Source: Mesorhizobium norvegicum
GTDB taxonomy: Bacteria > Pseudomonadota > Alphaproteobacteria > Rhizobiales > Rhizobiaceae
Assembly (NCBI RefSeq): GCF_004919685.1
Contig: NZ_SMYZ01000054.1
Coordinates: forward strand, 62,001 to 126,000
Reading direction: 5' to 3'
Length of the DNA: 64,000 bases
Each line of letters opens with the position of its first letter. The stretch's first letter is position 1. A program made the translations under genes and the position numbers. Under the pieces are notes generated by a model, which searched no databases, was not told where the DNA came from, and was given only the letters and a program-made list of their open reading frames with translations. This document shows, one piece after another, positions 46,633 through 55,867 of this stretch.

Positions 46633-47055
46633 ATGCCAATAACCGTGACCGCGCCGGAAGGTATACTGACCCCGGCAGGAGAGCGCGAGATCCTGCCGCG
46701 TCTCAGTGCCGCCCTCATCGAGGCCTCCGGCGCCACCGGCAATTCGTTCTTCACCGCAATCGTCGGCGGCACGGTCCACATCTTGCCGCCTCACCACGTC
46801 TATGCAGGCGGCGCCAATCGGCCTGTCGTCATGGTGGAATTGAAGTTGCCCAACATCGGACTCGGCTCGGTCGAAGCCCGCAAGACCTTCATCACCGCAG
46901 CCGCCGGGATTGTCGCCGAACTCTGCGTGCCGGGGCACCGGCCTGAGAACACCTGGATCAACATCGTCAATGCGCCCGACGGCGGTTGGGGCATCGGTGA
47001 CAGACAATATACGGGCGACGCGCTTATCGCCGCCGCCACCGCAGCCGCGCACTGA
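46633..47055 (+). CDS. Tautomerase-fold (4-oxalocrotonate tautomerase-like) protein
   Basis: The chosen start gives Met-Pro-Ile-Thr (MPITVTAPEG), where Pro1 after Met removal is the catalytic base of the tautomerase superfamily. GGAG seven bases upstream supports this start over earlier in-frame ATGs. The two-repeat fold is suggested by residues 1-60 and 70-140 (VMVELKLPNIGLGSVEARK, ENTWINIVNAPDGGWGIGD). Length 140. It is divergent from the TetR gene and probably under its control; a role in degrading reactive or aromatic compounds is a guess. Confidence 0.82.
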   Translation: MPITVTAPEGILTPAGEREILPRLSAALIEASGATGNSFFTAIVGGTVHILPPHHVYAGGANRPVVMVELKLPNIGLGSVEARKTFITAAAGIVAELCVPGHRPENTWINIVNAPDGGWGIGDRQYTGDALIAAATAAAH

Positions 47056-47062
47056 TCTGGCA

Positions 47063-47473
47063 ATGAACCGGAAAAGACCGATGCGGCTCTCCCCTTCGCT
47101 GTTCTTCACCACCAATTGCGAGCCGGCACTGGCCTTCTACGAGCAGTGCGGCCTCGGCCGGGGAACGATCCTGCTGCGCTGGGGAGACAACGACATGCCG
47201 GTGCGAACCGAAGCCATGCGCGGAAAGGTGTTGCATGCCCGGTTCGAAGGTCCGGGTGTGCTGTTTCATGCCTCAGACAATGACGACGCCGAGCCGATGA
47301 AGGGCTCCGCCCTTTGCCTGGAGTTCGACGACCTGGCCGCCATGCAGGAGCTTTTCGGCCGCATGAGCGCAGGCGGCCGGATCACCGTGCCCCTGGCGCG
47401 GCAAGTTTGGGGAGCCAGTTTCGGCATGCTGGTCGACGCCTTCGGCGTGCAATGGATATTCGCCAGCAAATGA
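47063..47473 (+). CDS. VOC-family (glyoxalase/PhnB-like) protein
   Basis: A 136-residue vicinal-oxygen-chelate protein. It has paired beta-alpha-beta modules with SLFFTTNCEPALAFYEQCGLG at the start and RITVPLARQVWGASFGMLVDAFGVQW at the end, typical of the PhnB-like subgroup. It starts 7 nt after the tautomerase stop, so it is in the same operon. Metal ligands are not obvious. Confidence 0.85.
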   Translation: MNRKRPMRLSPSLFFTTNCEPALAFYEQCGLGRGTILLRWGDNDMPVRTEAMRGKVLHARFEGPGVLFHASDNDDAEPMKGSALCLEFDDLAAMQELFGRMSAGGRITVPLARQVWGASFGMLVDAFGVQWIFASK

Positions 47474-47594
47474 GATTGCGGCGCGGATCACGATCTTCTT
47501 ACCTGAAATGGGAACCAGTCCCGTATTGGGGCCGCATTGCCGCCGCGCTGTACCCGCTACATGGTGACGCGGAAAAGTCTGCGGAGGATTCATC

Positions 47595-48161
47595 ATGCAT
47601 CCCGCTCCTGCAATCGCGGCGCTTTGGCTGATCTGGCTGGTGTCCTGGCTCGCGGCTGCCTTCTGGGCCGATCCGGCACAAAAGCGCGCCGGCTTGCAGG
47701 CCGAGTTACGCTACCGTGTCGTGACAGTGCTCGGGGCGATGCTGTTGTTCATCCCTGCACACGGCTATGCCGGCAGGCTTCGGCTTTGGATTCCGAACCT
47801 CCTTGAGGCGTGGACCTGCGTCGCGCTGATCGCGGTCGGCCTGGCATTCGCCTGGTGGGCCCGCCTGCATCTCGGCCGCCTCTGGTCGGGCACGGTCACA
47901 GCCAAGGCCGAGCACCATGTCGTCGACACCGGCCCCTACAGGCTGGTCCGCCACCCGATCTACACCGGATTGCTTTTGGCAATCCTGGCCACCATGGCGG
48001 CCAAAGGCACCGTCTGGGGCATCGCCGGCGCCGCGCTGGTGATCATCGGCACCGTCATCAAGGCAAAGCTCGAGGAACGCTTCCTGCGCGGCGAGCTGGG
48101 CAGCGCCTATGACGACTATGCCAGGCGCGTTCCGATGCTGGTGCCGTTCGCGCCAGCCTGA
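47595..48161 (+). CDS. Isoprenylcysteine carboxyl methyltransferase-like membrane protein
   Basis: A 188-residue protein with about four or five membrane segments. Its C-terminal block VVDTGPYRLVRHPIYTGLLL and KLEERFLRGELGSAYDDYARRVP is the hallmark of ICMT/phospholipid methyltransferase proteins that bind SAM at the membrane. GGAGG lies 8 bases before the ATG. Bacterial substrates of this group are mostly unknown. Confidence 0.88.
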   Translation: MHPAPAIAALWLIWLVSWLAAAFWADPAQKRAGLQAELRYRVVTVLGAMLLFIPAHGYAGRLRLWIPNLLEAWTCVALIAVGLAFAWWARLHLGRLWSGTVTAKAEHHVVDTGPYRLVRHPIYTGLLLAILATMAAKGTVWGIAGAALVIIGTVIKAKLEERFLRGELGSAYDDYARRVPMLVPFAPA

Positions 48162-48185
48162 CGCGACAAGATGTGTTGAGCGCCA

Positions 48186-48237
48186 AGGTGTGTTGAGACT
48201 CAGGTCAGGCCGGCATCACCTGAATATCGACACACCT
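48186..48237. terminator. Nested hairpin between convergent genes
   Basis: AGGTGTGT (48186-48193) pairs with ACACACCT (48230-48237), and inside it TCAGGT (48200-48205) pairs with ACCTGA (48218-48223). The outer arm overlaps the stop codon of the FabH-like gene. A direct repeat of GTGTGTTGAG-like sequence lies just before. It probably ends both convergent transcripts. Confidence 0.55.
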
Positions 48238-49357
48238 AGAGCATCCGCAATAGCGCGCCGCCTATCGAATACCCCGCGCCAAAGGCGCAGATCAGGCCGA
48301 AATCGCCGGGCTTCATGTCGGCATGGTTTTCCGACAGCGCAACGATGGCGCCGGCGCCCGCCGTGTTGCCCAGTCGCTCCAGCACCATCGGCGCGCGATC
48401 GTGGTCGACCTCGTGGCCGAACGACAGTTTCAGGATCATCGCATTCATGCGCGCATTGGCCTGATGCAGCCAGAAGCGCCTGATCGCCTGCGGCGTCAGC
48501 CCGTGCTCGGCGAGGAATTCGACGATGAATTTTTGCCCGGCGACGGTGACTTCCTTGAACACCTTGTTGCCGACCTGCTTGATCAGGTTGCCTTCCAGAT
48601 TGATCATGTAGGGATCATCCTGGGCGGTGCGGGTGTGGTAGCCCAGATTGGTGCGGATGTTGTTCGACATCTGCGTCCAGACGCGCGTATCGAGCACCTC
48701 GAAGCGCCCCGGCCGCTTGTCGCCCTTGGCCAGCCCTTCCACCACCATCGACACCGAAGCGTCGCCGAAAATGAAATGCGTCTGCCGGTCGCGGAAATTG
48801 AGGTGGCCGGTGATGATTTCCGGCGTCGTGACCAGAATGCGCTTGTGCGCGCCCGACCGCACCAGGTTGACGGCAATGTGCAGGGCCGCCGCCGCGGAAG
48901 AGCAGCCAAGCCCCATGTCGAAGCCGGCGCCCTTGGTGCCCAAAGCCTCCTGCATTTCGATGGCGATCGCCGGATAGGGCCGCTGATGATGCGAGGCCGA
49001 ACAGATCACCAGGTCGATATCGGACGGCTTCAGCCCGGCATGGTCGAGGGCCTTTTTGGCCGAGGCGATGCCGAACTCGGCTTCGAGCGACAGCGCATCG
49101 TCGGGCCGTGCCGGAATGCGCGGCGCCATCCGGGTCGGATCGAGAATGCCTTCGCGCTCGATCACATGACGGGTGCGCACGCCCGAGGCGTGGACGATGA
49201 AGTCGCTATCCGATTTCGACAGCGGCGGCTCGTCGGTGCCCAGGCGGCGCGCATTCTCCGTGTCGACCCAGGTATTGAAGCTGGCGACCAGCTCTTCATT
49301 GGTGATCTTGGCTTCAGGGATTTCAACGCCGATGCCGCTGATGATGACGCGATGCAT
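48236..49357 (-). CDS. Beta-ketoacyl-ACP synthase III-like protein
   Basis: A thiolase-fold condensing enzyme of the FabH group. The active-site Cys lies in GLGCSSAAAALHIA, His in FWLHQANARMNAMIL and Asn in ERLGNTAGAGAIVAL, so the triad is intact. At 373 residues it is longer than housekeeping FabH (about 320), with an N-terminal insertion (VDTENARRLGTDEPP). This suggests a secondary synthase with unusual substrates rather than the main fatty-acid enzyme. It is a single gene; the preceding bases carry only a weak ribosome-binding site. I take the ATG at 49357 over 49375. Confidence 0.88.
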   Translation of the reverse strand: MHRVIISGIGVEIPEAKITNEELVASFNTWVDTENARRLGTDEPPLSKSDSDFIVHASGVRTRHVIEREGILDPTRMAPRIPARPDDALSLEAEFGIASAKKALDHAGLKPSDIDLVICSASHHQRPYPAIAIEMQEALGTKGAGFDMGLGCSSAAAALHIAVNLVRSGAHKRILVTTPEIITGHLNFRDRQTHFIFGDASVSMVVEGLAKGDKRPGRFEVLDTRVWTQMSNNIRTNLGYHTRTAQDDPYMINLEGNLIKQVGNKVFKEVTVAGQKFIVEFLAEHGLTPQAIRRFWLHQANARMNAMILKLSFGHEVDHDRAPMVLERLGNTAGAGAIVALSENHADMKPGDFGLICAFGAGYSIGGALLRML

Positions 49358-49489
49358 ATATCCAGTCCGTCCCATCCGCAGGCGTTGCGGGCTTCATGTG
49401 GGCGCCGGAACGCTCCGGCGCAACACTTTTCTCACCGCGGCGGTTTACGCCGGCTTAAACCAAAGGTTTGGGCCGACTTAAGCCTGATT

Positions 49490-49825
49490 TCACCAGGCGC
49501 AGAGCTTGGTGTTGGTCTGCGGGTTGTTCCAGCAGGCGCCGTCGTCGCGGCTGCGCACAAACTGCCCCGGCAACGGCACGTTGCGGCGGCCTAGATTGAC
49601 ATAACCATAGGCAAAACCCGGCCCGTCGATCTCCAGGACATAGGTCGGATAGCCCGGCGCCGAGATGCGGAAGCTACCCGCATCATCGATCGCCCTGTAG
49701 CTGCATGCGAAATAACCGTCATCGCTGGTGAAGCAGCGCGCTCGCTTGGCTTCCGCCGAGATCGAGAACGCCAGAAGGGCCGCCGCGCACACGCTGCCGC
49801 CGAAAAGCATATTTTTCAATGTCAT
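49490..49825 (-). CDS. Small exported protein, unknown
   Basis: A 111-residue protein with a signal peptide (FGGSVCAAALLAFSISAEA, cleavage near residue 25) and a mature part with four cysteines and many Gly/Tyr/Arg (RCFTSDDGYFACSY, GYVNLGRRNVPLPG). The C-terminus NNPQTNTKLCAW ends in an aromatic residue. AGGGGG six bases upstream favours the ATG at 49825 over the adjacent one at 49828. Function unknown. Confidence 0.72.
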   Translation of the reverse strand: MTLKNMLFGGSVCAAALLAFSISAEAKRARCFTSDDGYFACSYRAIDDAGSFRISAPGYPTYVLEIDGPGFAYGYVNLGRRNVPLPGQFVRSRDDGACWNNPQTNTKLCAW

Positions 49826-49924
49826 CATCCACCCCCTGGGCCATCGTGACCCCAACGCGATGAAATGCGCATGGCGGCAAAACCGGGTCAAGCGGCTGCA
49901 GCGAGCGTCGTGCAACGTGGATAA

Positions 49925-50692
49925 TCAGGCCCGTTTGGCGACGATGAAGATGCGTGGAAAGCGCAAAAGCACCTTGCCGCTCGCCGTCTTCGGATAGGCC
50001 TTGGCGATCTTGGCCGTGTAACTGTCGAGGAACAGTGTCTTCTCGTTCGCATCGAGCGGGTCGACAAAAGGCTTCAGGCCCGTCGATTTCACCCATTCAA
50101 CAATCGCCTCCGCGTCGGCAAGCGGATGGTTGTAGATGGTGTGCCAGATATCCAGCCGATCACTGAGTGGCGACAGGAGGTCATAGTAGAAGGAAACCGG
50201 CGGCAACGGCCCGCGTGCCGCGTCCTTGAGCTTTTCGGCAAACGGCATTTCGGCGGCGGTCTCCCGCATCAGGCGGTGGGAGTCCTCGCCCATATTGTCG
50301 GGCATCTGGATGGCCAGCGCGCCACCTGGGGCGAGGAAGCCCATCAGCCGCTGGAAAACCGCGGGATGCTCGGGCAGCCACTGGAACACCGCATTGGCGA
50401 AGATCACGTCGACCGGCTCCGCCGGCTGCCATTTGGAGGCATCGGCGAGATCAAAGGTGACCTCGGGCAGGCGTGCCCTCGCCTTCTCGATCATATCGGG
50501 TGAGGTGTCGAAGCCGCTCACCTGCGCATCCGGCCAGCGGCCGACAAGCAACTCGGTCGAGTTGCCAGGCCCGCAGCCGATGTCGACGACTCGGCGCGGA
50601 AAGTCGACCGGCACCTGCGCCACCAGATCCCGCGCGGGTCGCGTGCGCTCGTCTTCGAATTTCAGGTACTGGGCGGCGGACCAATCAGCCAT
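49925..50692 (-). CDS. tam: Trans-aconitate 2-methyltransferase
   Basis: A SAM-dependent methyltransferase that detoxifies trans-aconitate by making its methyl ester. The start MADWSAAQYLKFEDERTRPA is characteristic of Tam. Motif I is VVDIGCGPGNSTELL and the later block is ANAVFQWLPEH. Length 255 is normal. GAGGAGCTCAC before the ATG is a good ribosome-binding site. Confidence 0.94.
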   Translation of the reverse strand: MADWSAAQYLKFEDERTRPARDLVAQVPVDFPRRVVDIGCGPGNSTELLVGRWPDAQVSGFDTSPDMIEKARARLPEVTFDLADASKWQPAEPVDVIFANAVFQWLPEHPAVFQRLMGFLAPGGALAIQMPDNMGEDSHRLMRETAAEMPFAEKLKDAARGPLPPVSFYYDLLSPLSDRLDIWHTIYNHPLADAEAIVEWVKSTGLKPFVDPLDANEKTLFLDSYTAKIAKAYPKTASGKVLLRFPRIFIVAKRA

Positions 50693-50738
50693 GTGAGCTC
50701 CTCATGTCTTCTTGAGAATTCGCCGCCCGGAAAACCCC

Positions 50739-52388
50739 TTACCGCGTCAGCCTCTTGTAGGTCATGCGGTGCGGGTTGACGGCATCCGGCCCGAGGCGGC
50801 GGATCTTGTCCTGTTCGTAATCCTCGAAATTGCCCTCGAACCATTCGACATGGCTGTCGCCCTCGAAGGCGAGGATGTGCGTCGCCAGGCGATCGAGGAA
50901 CATGCGATCGTGCGAGATGATGACGGCGCAACCGCCGAAGTTTTCCAGCGCGTCTTCGAGTGCGGCCAGCGTTTCCGTATCGAGATCGTTGGTCGGTTCG
51001 TCGAGCAGCAGCACATTGCCGCCGGTCTTCAGCATCTTGGCCAGATGGACGCGGTTGCGCTGGCCGCCGGAGAGGTTGCCGACCTTCTGCTGCTGGTCGC
51101 CGCCACGGAAATTGAACGACGCGCAATAGGCGCGCGTGTTGGCCTCGAACTTGCCGAGTTTGACCACTTCGGCGCCGCCGGAAATCTCTTCCCACACCGT
51201 CTTTGACGGATCGAGCGCATCGCGGCTCTGGTCTACATAGCCGAGTTTCACGGTTTCGCCGACGCGGACCGAGCCCGCATCCGGCTTTTCCTGGCCGGTG
51301 ATCATGCGGAACAGCGTCGTCTTGCCGGCGCCGTTCGGGCCGATGACGCCGACGATGCCACCGGGCGGCAGCTTGAATTCCAGCCCGTCGATCAAAAGCG
51401 TGTCGCCAAAGCCCTTCGACAGGCCTTCCGCCTCGATCACCACATTGCCGAGCCTCTCGCCATGGGGGATGACGATCTGCGTGTCGCTCGGACGCCGCTT
51501 GTCGGCTGCATCCAAAAGGTCCTGGAACGCCTGGATACGCGCCTTGGACTTGGTCTGGCGGGCCTTCGGGCTCGACTGGATCCATTCGCGCTCGCGGCCG
51601 ATGGCGCGCTGGCGGGCGTCGTCCTCGCGGCCTTCCTGCTTGAGGCGCTTGGCCTTGGCTTCGAGGTACTTGGTGTAGTTGCCCTCATAGGGAATGCCGC
51701 GGCCGCGATCGAGTTCGAGGATCCAGCCGGTGACATTGTCGAGGAAGTAGCGATCGTGGGTGATGATCATCACGGCGCCCGGATAGGCACGCAGATGCTT
51801 TTCCAGCCACGCCGTGGTTTCGGCGTCGAGATGGTTGGTCGGTTCGTCGAGCAGCAAAAGGTCGGGCTGGCGCAGCAAGAGCTGGCAGAGCGCGACGCGG
51901 CGGCGCTCGCCGCCCGAAAGCTTGGTGACTTCCGAATCCTTGGGCGGGCAGCCCAGCGCTTCCATCGCCATCTCGACCTGCTGTTCGAGATCCCAGAGGT
52001 TGAGCCGGTCCATCTCGTCCTGGAGCTTGGCCGACTCGTCGGCCGTCTCGTCGGAATAGTTCATCATCAATTCGTTGTAGCGCTCGATGATGGCAGTCTT
52101 GGCGGCGACGCCTTCCATGATGTTTTCGAACACGGTCTTGTCCGGATCGAGCGTCGGCTCCTGCGCCAGGTAGCCGACGGTGGCGCCTTCGGCCAGCCAC
52201 GCTTCCCCGTTCCACTCCTTGTCGAGCCCGGCCATGATCTTGAGGATCGTCGACTTGCCCGAACCGTTGGGGCCGAGGATGCCGATCTTGGCGTCGGGAT
52301 AGAAGGAGAGATGGACATTCTCGAGCACCTTCTTGGTGCCATAGGCCTTGTTGAGGCCGGCCATGTGATAGATGAACTGGCGTGCCAC
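50739..52388 (-). CDS. ettA: Energy-dependent translational throttle protein (ABC-F)
   Basis: EttA is a soluble ABC-F ATPase that binds the ribosomal E site and gates entry into elongation according to the ATP/ADP ratio. There are two ABC domains with Walker A GPNGSGKST (about 39-47) and GPNGAGKTT (about 342-350), signatures LSGGERRRVAL and LSGGQRNRVHLA, and Walker B LLLLDEPTNHLD and VLLLDEPTNDLD. The linker arm lies between. It starts with GTG at 52388, with AGGGA upstream. 549 residues matches the family. Confidence 0.95.
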   Translation of the reverse strand: MARQFIYHMAGLNKAYGTKKVLENVHLSFYPDAKIGILGPNGSGKSTILKIMAGLDKEWNGEAWLAEGATVGYLAQEPTLDPDKTVFENIMEGVAAKTAIIERYNELMMNYSDETADESAKLQDEMDRLNLWDLEQQVEMAMEALGCPPKDSEVTKLSGGERRRVALCQLLLRQPDLLLLDEPTNHLDAETTAWLEKHLRAYPGAVMIITHDRYFLDNVTGWILELDRGRGIPYEGNYTKYLEAKAKRLKQEGREDDARQRAIGREREWIQSSPKARQTKSKARIQAFQDLLDAADKRRPSDTQIVIPHGERLGNVVIEAEGLSKGFGDTLLIDGLEFKLPPGGIVGVIGPNGAGKTTLFRMITGQEKPDAGSVRVGETVKLGYVDQSRDALDPSKTVWEEISGGAEVVKLGKFEANTRAYCASFNFRGGDQQQKVGNLSGGQRNRVHLAKMLKTGGNVLLLDEPTNDLDTETLAALEDALENFGGCAVIISHDRMFLDRLATHILAFEGDSHVEWFEGNFEDYEQDKIRRLGPDAVNPHRMTYKRLTR

Positions 52389-52609
52389 GCGCGCTTTCCC
52401 TGAAAAAACTGACTGGCCCAGAAAAACTGACTGGATTTGTCGAATTGAATGGAGGTTGGCCGCTATGTAGGCGATGCGGCGGCGAACGGCAATCGCTTTT
52501 GCCGTATCTGGTCGGTCACACGCGGAAGTGTCCGCCGAACCGGAACGTTTTCCATCGGTCCCGCCGCGTTGAAAGCACCGGTTAACCCTTCCGCGTCAAA
52601 ACAAGATCG

Positions 52610-53947
52610 GTGGAATCGCTGATTTGCTGCGATTTCAGGAGAAAGATCGGATCGACGGCATTGCTGAACAGTTTCCTGCTCCTTGCCGAAGCGGTCGTCT
52701 ACTTCAGCGTCATGGTGACGCTTTTCCGCTTCAGGCAGCGTATCGGCCTCGGCGTCTTCGTCTGCGCGCTCGGCGTGATGCACTTCCTGGAGACCTATCT
52801 CGCCAGCGTTTTTTACGTCGCCTTGCCGTTCGGCATGGTCTCGCCGGGCTCGGCGGTGCTGTTTTCCGGCAAGCTGGTCATGCTTTTGCTGCTCTATATG
52901 AAGGAGGATGCTGCCACAGTGCGTCAGCCGATCTACGGCCTGCTGCTCGGCAATGCGCTGATGATTGGGCTGGTGCTGCTGCTGCGTCTGCACACCATCG
53001 CGGCACTTCCCGACGGCAGGCTCCCAGACATCGGCTTCATCGACCAGATGGGCTGGCTGATGGTGTGGGGTACGACGCTGCTGTTCGTCGACGCCATCCT
53101 GATCATCCTGCTCTATGAAAAGCTCGGGCGCACCCTGCGCAAGGCGCCGTTCGCGCGCATCCTGATTTCGGTCGCTTGCGTGCTGACCTTCGACCAGGCG
53201 GGATTCTTCACCGCGCTGCATTTCGTCGCCGGCGCGCCGATCGCGGTCTTTTTCGGCGGCTGGTTTGCCAAGATGGCCGCCGCGCTGATCTTCAGCACCA
53301 TGCTTGTCGCCTATCTCAAATGGTTCGAGGAGCGCCAGATCGCGGCGCCGCGCGGGCTGACCGATATCTTCGATACGCTGACCTATCGCGAACGCTACGA
53401 AGCGCTGGTCGAACATGTCGGCCGCGACGGCTTGACCGGCCTGCTGCATCGCGGGCGCTTCGACGCCGACGGTGAAGCCGCCGTCCAGACCAGCCTGCGC
53501 ACTGCCAGGCCGCTCAGCCTGCTGATCATCGATGTCGACCATTTCAAGTCGATCAACGACCGTTTCGGCCATGCCGAAGGCGACAAGGTGCTGAAAGCGA
53601 TTGCGGCCCTGCTTGGCGAATCGGCAAGCGCCGAAGACCAGGTGTTCCGCATCGGCGGCGAGGAATTCGCCATCCTCAGTTCGCGTCCGCACCCGGTCGC
53701 CAGGCTGTTTGGCGAAAGCATCCGCCACGCGGTCAAGGGCTCGGCCGCCACCAGCCGCTTCGAGCTCACCGTCAGTGCCGGCGTTTCCAGCGTCAGCGAA
53801 ACGACGCGCTGCCTTGCCGACCTGTTCGCGCTTGCCGACCAGCGCCTCTACAAAGCGAAATCGACCGGGCGCGATCGCGTCGTCGGCGAGCCGGGCGGCC
53901 ACGAAGCCGACGCAGCGGTTGCCTGGACAAAGTCCGCACAGATCTAG
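52610..53947 (+). CDS. Membrane-bound diguanylate cyclase (GGDEF)
   Basis: Makes the second messenger cyclic di-GMP. Seven or so membrane segments occupy residues 17-240. The GGDEF domain (about 270-425) has DVDHFKSINDRFGHAEGDKVL and the catalytic site RIGGEEFAIL with GGEEF, so it should be active. No RxxD inhibitory site is evident just before it. No EAL domain. Length 445. The ATG at 52610 has no clear ribosome-binding site; AGGAG occurs just inside the gene, so the true start may be later. Confidence 0.9.
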   Translation: MESLICCDFRRKIGSTALLNSFLLLAEAVVYFSVMVTLFRFRQRIGLGVFVCALGVMHFLETYLASVFYVALPFGMVSPGSAVLFSGKLVMLLLLYMKEDAATVRQPIYGLLLGNALMIGLVLLLRLHTIAALPDGRLPDIGFIDQMGWLMVWGTTLLFVDAILIILLYEKLGRTLRKAPFARILISVACVLTFDQAGFFTALHFVAGAPIAVFFGGWFAKMAAALIFSTMLVAYLKWFEERQIAAPRGLTDIFDTLTYRERYEALVEHVGRDGLTGLLHRGRFDADGEAAVQTSLRTARPLSLLIIDVDHFKSINDRFGHAEGDKVLKAIAALLGESASAEDQVFRIGGEEFAILSSRPHPVARLFGESIRHAVKGSAATSRFELTVSAGVSSVSETTRCLADLFALADQRLYKAKSTGRDRVVGEPGGHEADAAVAWTKSAQI

Positions 53948-53955
53948 GTCTGTCG

Positions 53956-54567
53956 TTACGACTTCTTCTGCCGTCGAAGGCCCGTCACGGTGGAAACCGC
54001 CATCAGCGCGATCGCCAGCCATTTCAGCGCCGTGATGATCGGCCCGGCCTGGATATCGTAGGCAATGAACAGCAGGATACCCGGCACCAGCAGGCCGCAT
54101 AGGATCAGCATGATGCGATTGATCTGCCAGGACACTTTTGACGCCAACGCCTCGTCGCCGGGCGCGGGAACAAGTGCTGCCCGCACCGCCTTGCTGGCCA
54201 CCAGCGTGGCCGAGAGACGCATCGAGATCGGCAGGCCGAGCCCGATGATCAGGAAAGCACAGGCCGCCAGCAGCAGCGAAAACTTCAGCGCGCTGGTTTC
54301 CGCCGGTATGGGAAACAGCAGCGTCGCCAGCGGCAGGAAGACACCGAAAATGCCGATCGCCGCAATAATGATGAAAATCACCGCATTGACGATGGTGAAC
54401 AGCTGGTAGGTGCCGACACCGATCGGTTCGGAGAGCGTTCGCATGCGTGCCCACTCGGCGTCGGTATAGGAAAAGCCCGGCCATTCCATGCGGGCATCGT
54501 TTATCGAGACCATGCCCTTGGCCCAGAAAGCCAGCCGCGCCAGCGCGCTGCCCGTCATGCCATCCAT
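53956..54567 (-). CDS. Membrane protein of unknown function
   Basis: A 203-residue protein with four predicted membrane segments (for example AVIFIIIAAIGIFGVFLPLATLL then LLLAACAFLIIGLGLPI, and two more near the C-terminus) and a short basic tail LRRQKKS. The soluble N-terminus (1-60) carries EWPGFSYTDAEWARMRTLSE. I do not recognise the family. It is convergent with the GGDEF gene, with only 8 nt between the stops. The start at 54567 is chosen among nearby ATGs. Confidence 0.72.
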   Translation of the reverse strand: MDGMTGSALARLAFWAKGMVSINDARMEWPGFSYTDAEWARMRTLSEPIGVGTYQLFTIVNAVIFIIIAAIGIFGVFLPLATLLFPIPAETSALKFSLLLAACAFLIIGLGLPISMRLSATLVASKAVRAALVPAPGDEALASKVSWQINRIMLILCGLLVPGILLFIAYDIQAGPIITALKWLAIALMAVSTVTGLRRQKKS

Positions 54568-54672
54568 TGCCGCCCCCGCCGAAATGATGCGCGGGCAGCA
54601 TAGCATCAGGACGCGGCAACGCGACAGTCCGGTGTCTGCGTCCTGCCAGCGCCTGCTGGAACCCGCCCGTAC

Positions 54673-55680
54673 TTACTGGAACCCGATCGCGTCGACGGTG
54701 CCTGTCGGGCAACCGGCCTTGTTGGTCGGCACCGAAGCCAGCAGCAGATCCTTGAGCGAGCTGTTGGGGCCGATCGGACCGGCGAGGCCGAGCGTCAGTT
54801 CGCCGATCAGCCGCCTGCCGCTCGACGGATCGATGACGCAGGAAACGCGCACGCGGTCCCCTGCTCCCGCCCCGAAGGCAGTGTCGAAGGCGCCGCGGAT
54901 CTGGTCCGCCGTCAGCTTGCCACCGATGTTCTTGGCAAAGAGATCACGCACCGGCGAGCTGTTCACCGCGCGCATCAGGTTGAGCGCATCGGAGAAATAG
55001 TCCTGCTGGCTCTTGCCGTAGCAAGTGCCGTGCTTGATCCATTCATGCCGTTCGAGCTTGGAAGCTGTCCCCGGCATCACCTGATCGAGTTCCGTGCGGG
55101 TGTTGGCGTCCAGGTTGACGGGCGGCAGGTCTTTCCAGTGGGCCGGATTGTCATTGGCCTTGTCGCCTGCCGTCGCCTGGCAATAGAAATTGCCGTTCGG
55201 CTGCGGCCACAGGCCGTGCAAGGTGAAATGCGTGGCATCGAAATCACCAGCACTCTGCGCCTTGCATTCCGTCTTGCTCGACTTGGTCTCGCAGAAGGCC
55301 GGCTGCCAGCTCAGCGCGAAGACGTATTCGGGTTTTCCCGATGCCGCCGGCTTGCCCTGCCCGCCCGGTGCGGCCGGCACGGTCGCGGCGCTGCTACCCG
55401 AAACATGGCCGCAGGTGACCTTCACCCAGCGGCGCTCCGGATCGGCGCCCGGCACCAGGATGAGGTAATGCGTCGGCGCATCCTTGTTGCCGGCAAGCAG
55501 TTGGTAGCTCTGCCCGGCATCGGTCGAGACATTGCCGGGATTCTTGCCGTTCTTGATGGCTTGCGTCGCCGGACAGGCAGCGTCGGCAACGAAAGTGCCG
55601 CTCATCTTGACGTCGGCACGCGCCGCCCCGGCCAGCGACGCCGCCAACATGGCCAATCCGAAAACAACAGCAATGCGCAT
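54673..55680 (-). CDS. Ribonuclease T2 family protein, exported
   Basis: A secreted or periplasmic acid ribonuclease that cuts single-stranded RNA through 2',3'-cyclic phosphates. The signal peptide ends near residue 22 (LAGAARA). The two catalytic motifs are intact: FTLHGLWPQ and HEWIKHGTCYG, each giving a His. About eight cysteines suit the family's disulfides. An N-terminal extension of about 110 residues before the catalytic domain is unusual. Length 335. It could scavenge phosphate or nucleotides. Confidence 0.92.
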   Translation of the reverse strand: MRIAVVFGLAMLAASLAGAARADVKMSGTFVADAACPATQAIKNGKNPGNVSTDAGQSYQLLAGNKDAPTHYLILVPGADPERRWVKVTCGHVSGSSAATVPAAPGGQGKPAASGKPEYVFALSWQPAFCETKSSKTECKAQSAGDFDATHFTLHGLWPQPNGNFYCQATAGDKANDNPAHWKDLPPVNLDANTRTELDQVMPGTASKLERHEWIKHGTCYGKSQQDYFSDALNLMRAVNSSPVRDLFAKNIGGKLTADQIRGAFDTAFGAGAGDRVRVSCVIDPSSGRRLIGELTLGLAGPIGPNSSLKDLLLASVPTNKAGCPTGTVDAIGFQ

Positions 55681-55867
55681 AGGGAATCCCCGGCTGAAAG
55701 AAGTGGGCGACAGACTGAAGCTGTCTCCATGTCAGAATTGCGATATTTTGCTGGCCAAGCGCAAGAAACATCGTCGCGGAAAAGCCGGCTTTGCCAATTG
55801 ACGCACAACCGGCGTCGGCGCAAACAAAGCCGGCGCCACGATGGCCAGAGCCTGGAGACCGAGCGGC

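Noticed and set aside
52463..54712. Minus-strand frame of 749 codons
   Set aside because: It spans the antisense of the GGDEF gene and only overlaps the small membrane-protein gene out of frame. The sequence is Arg/Gln/His-rich shadow.
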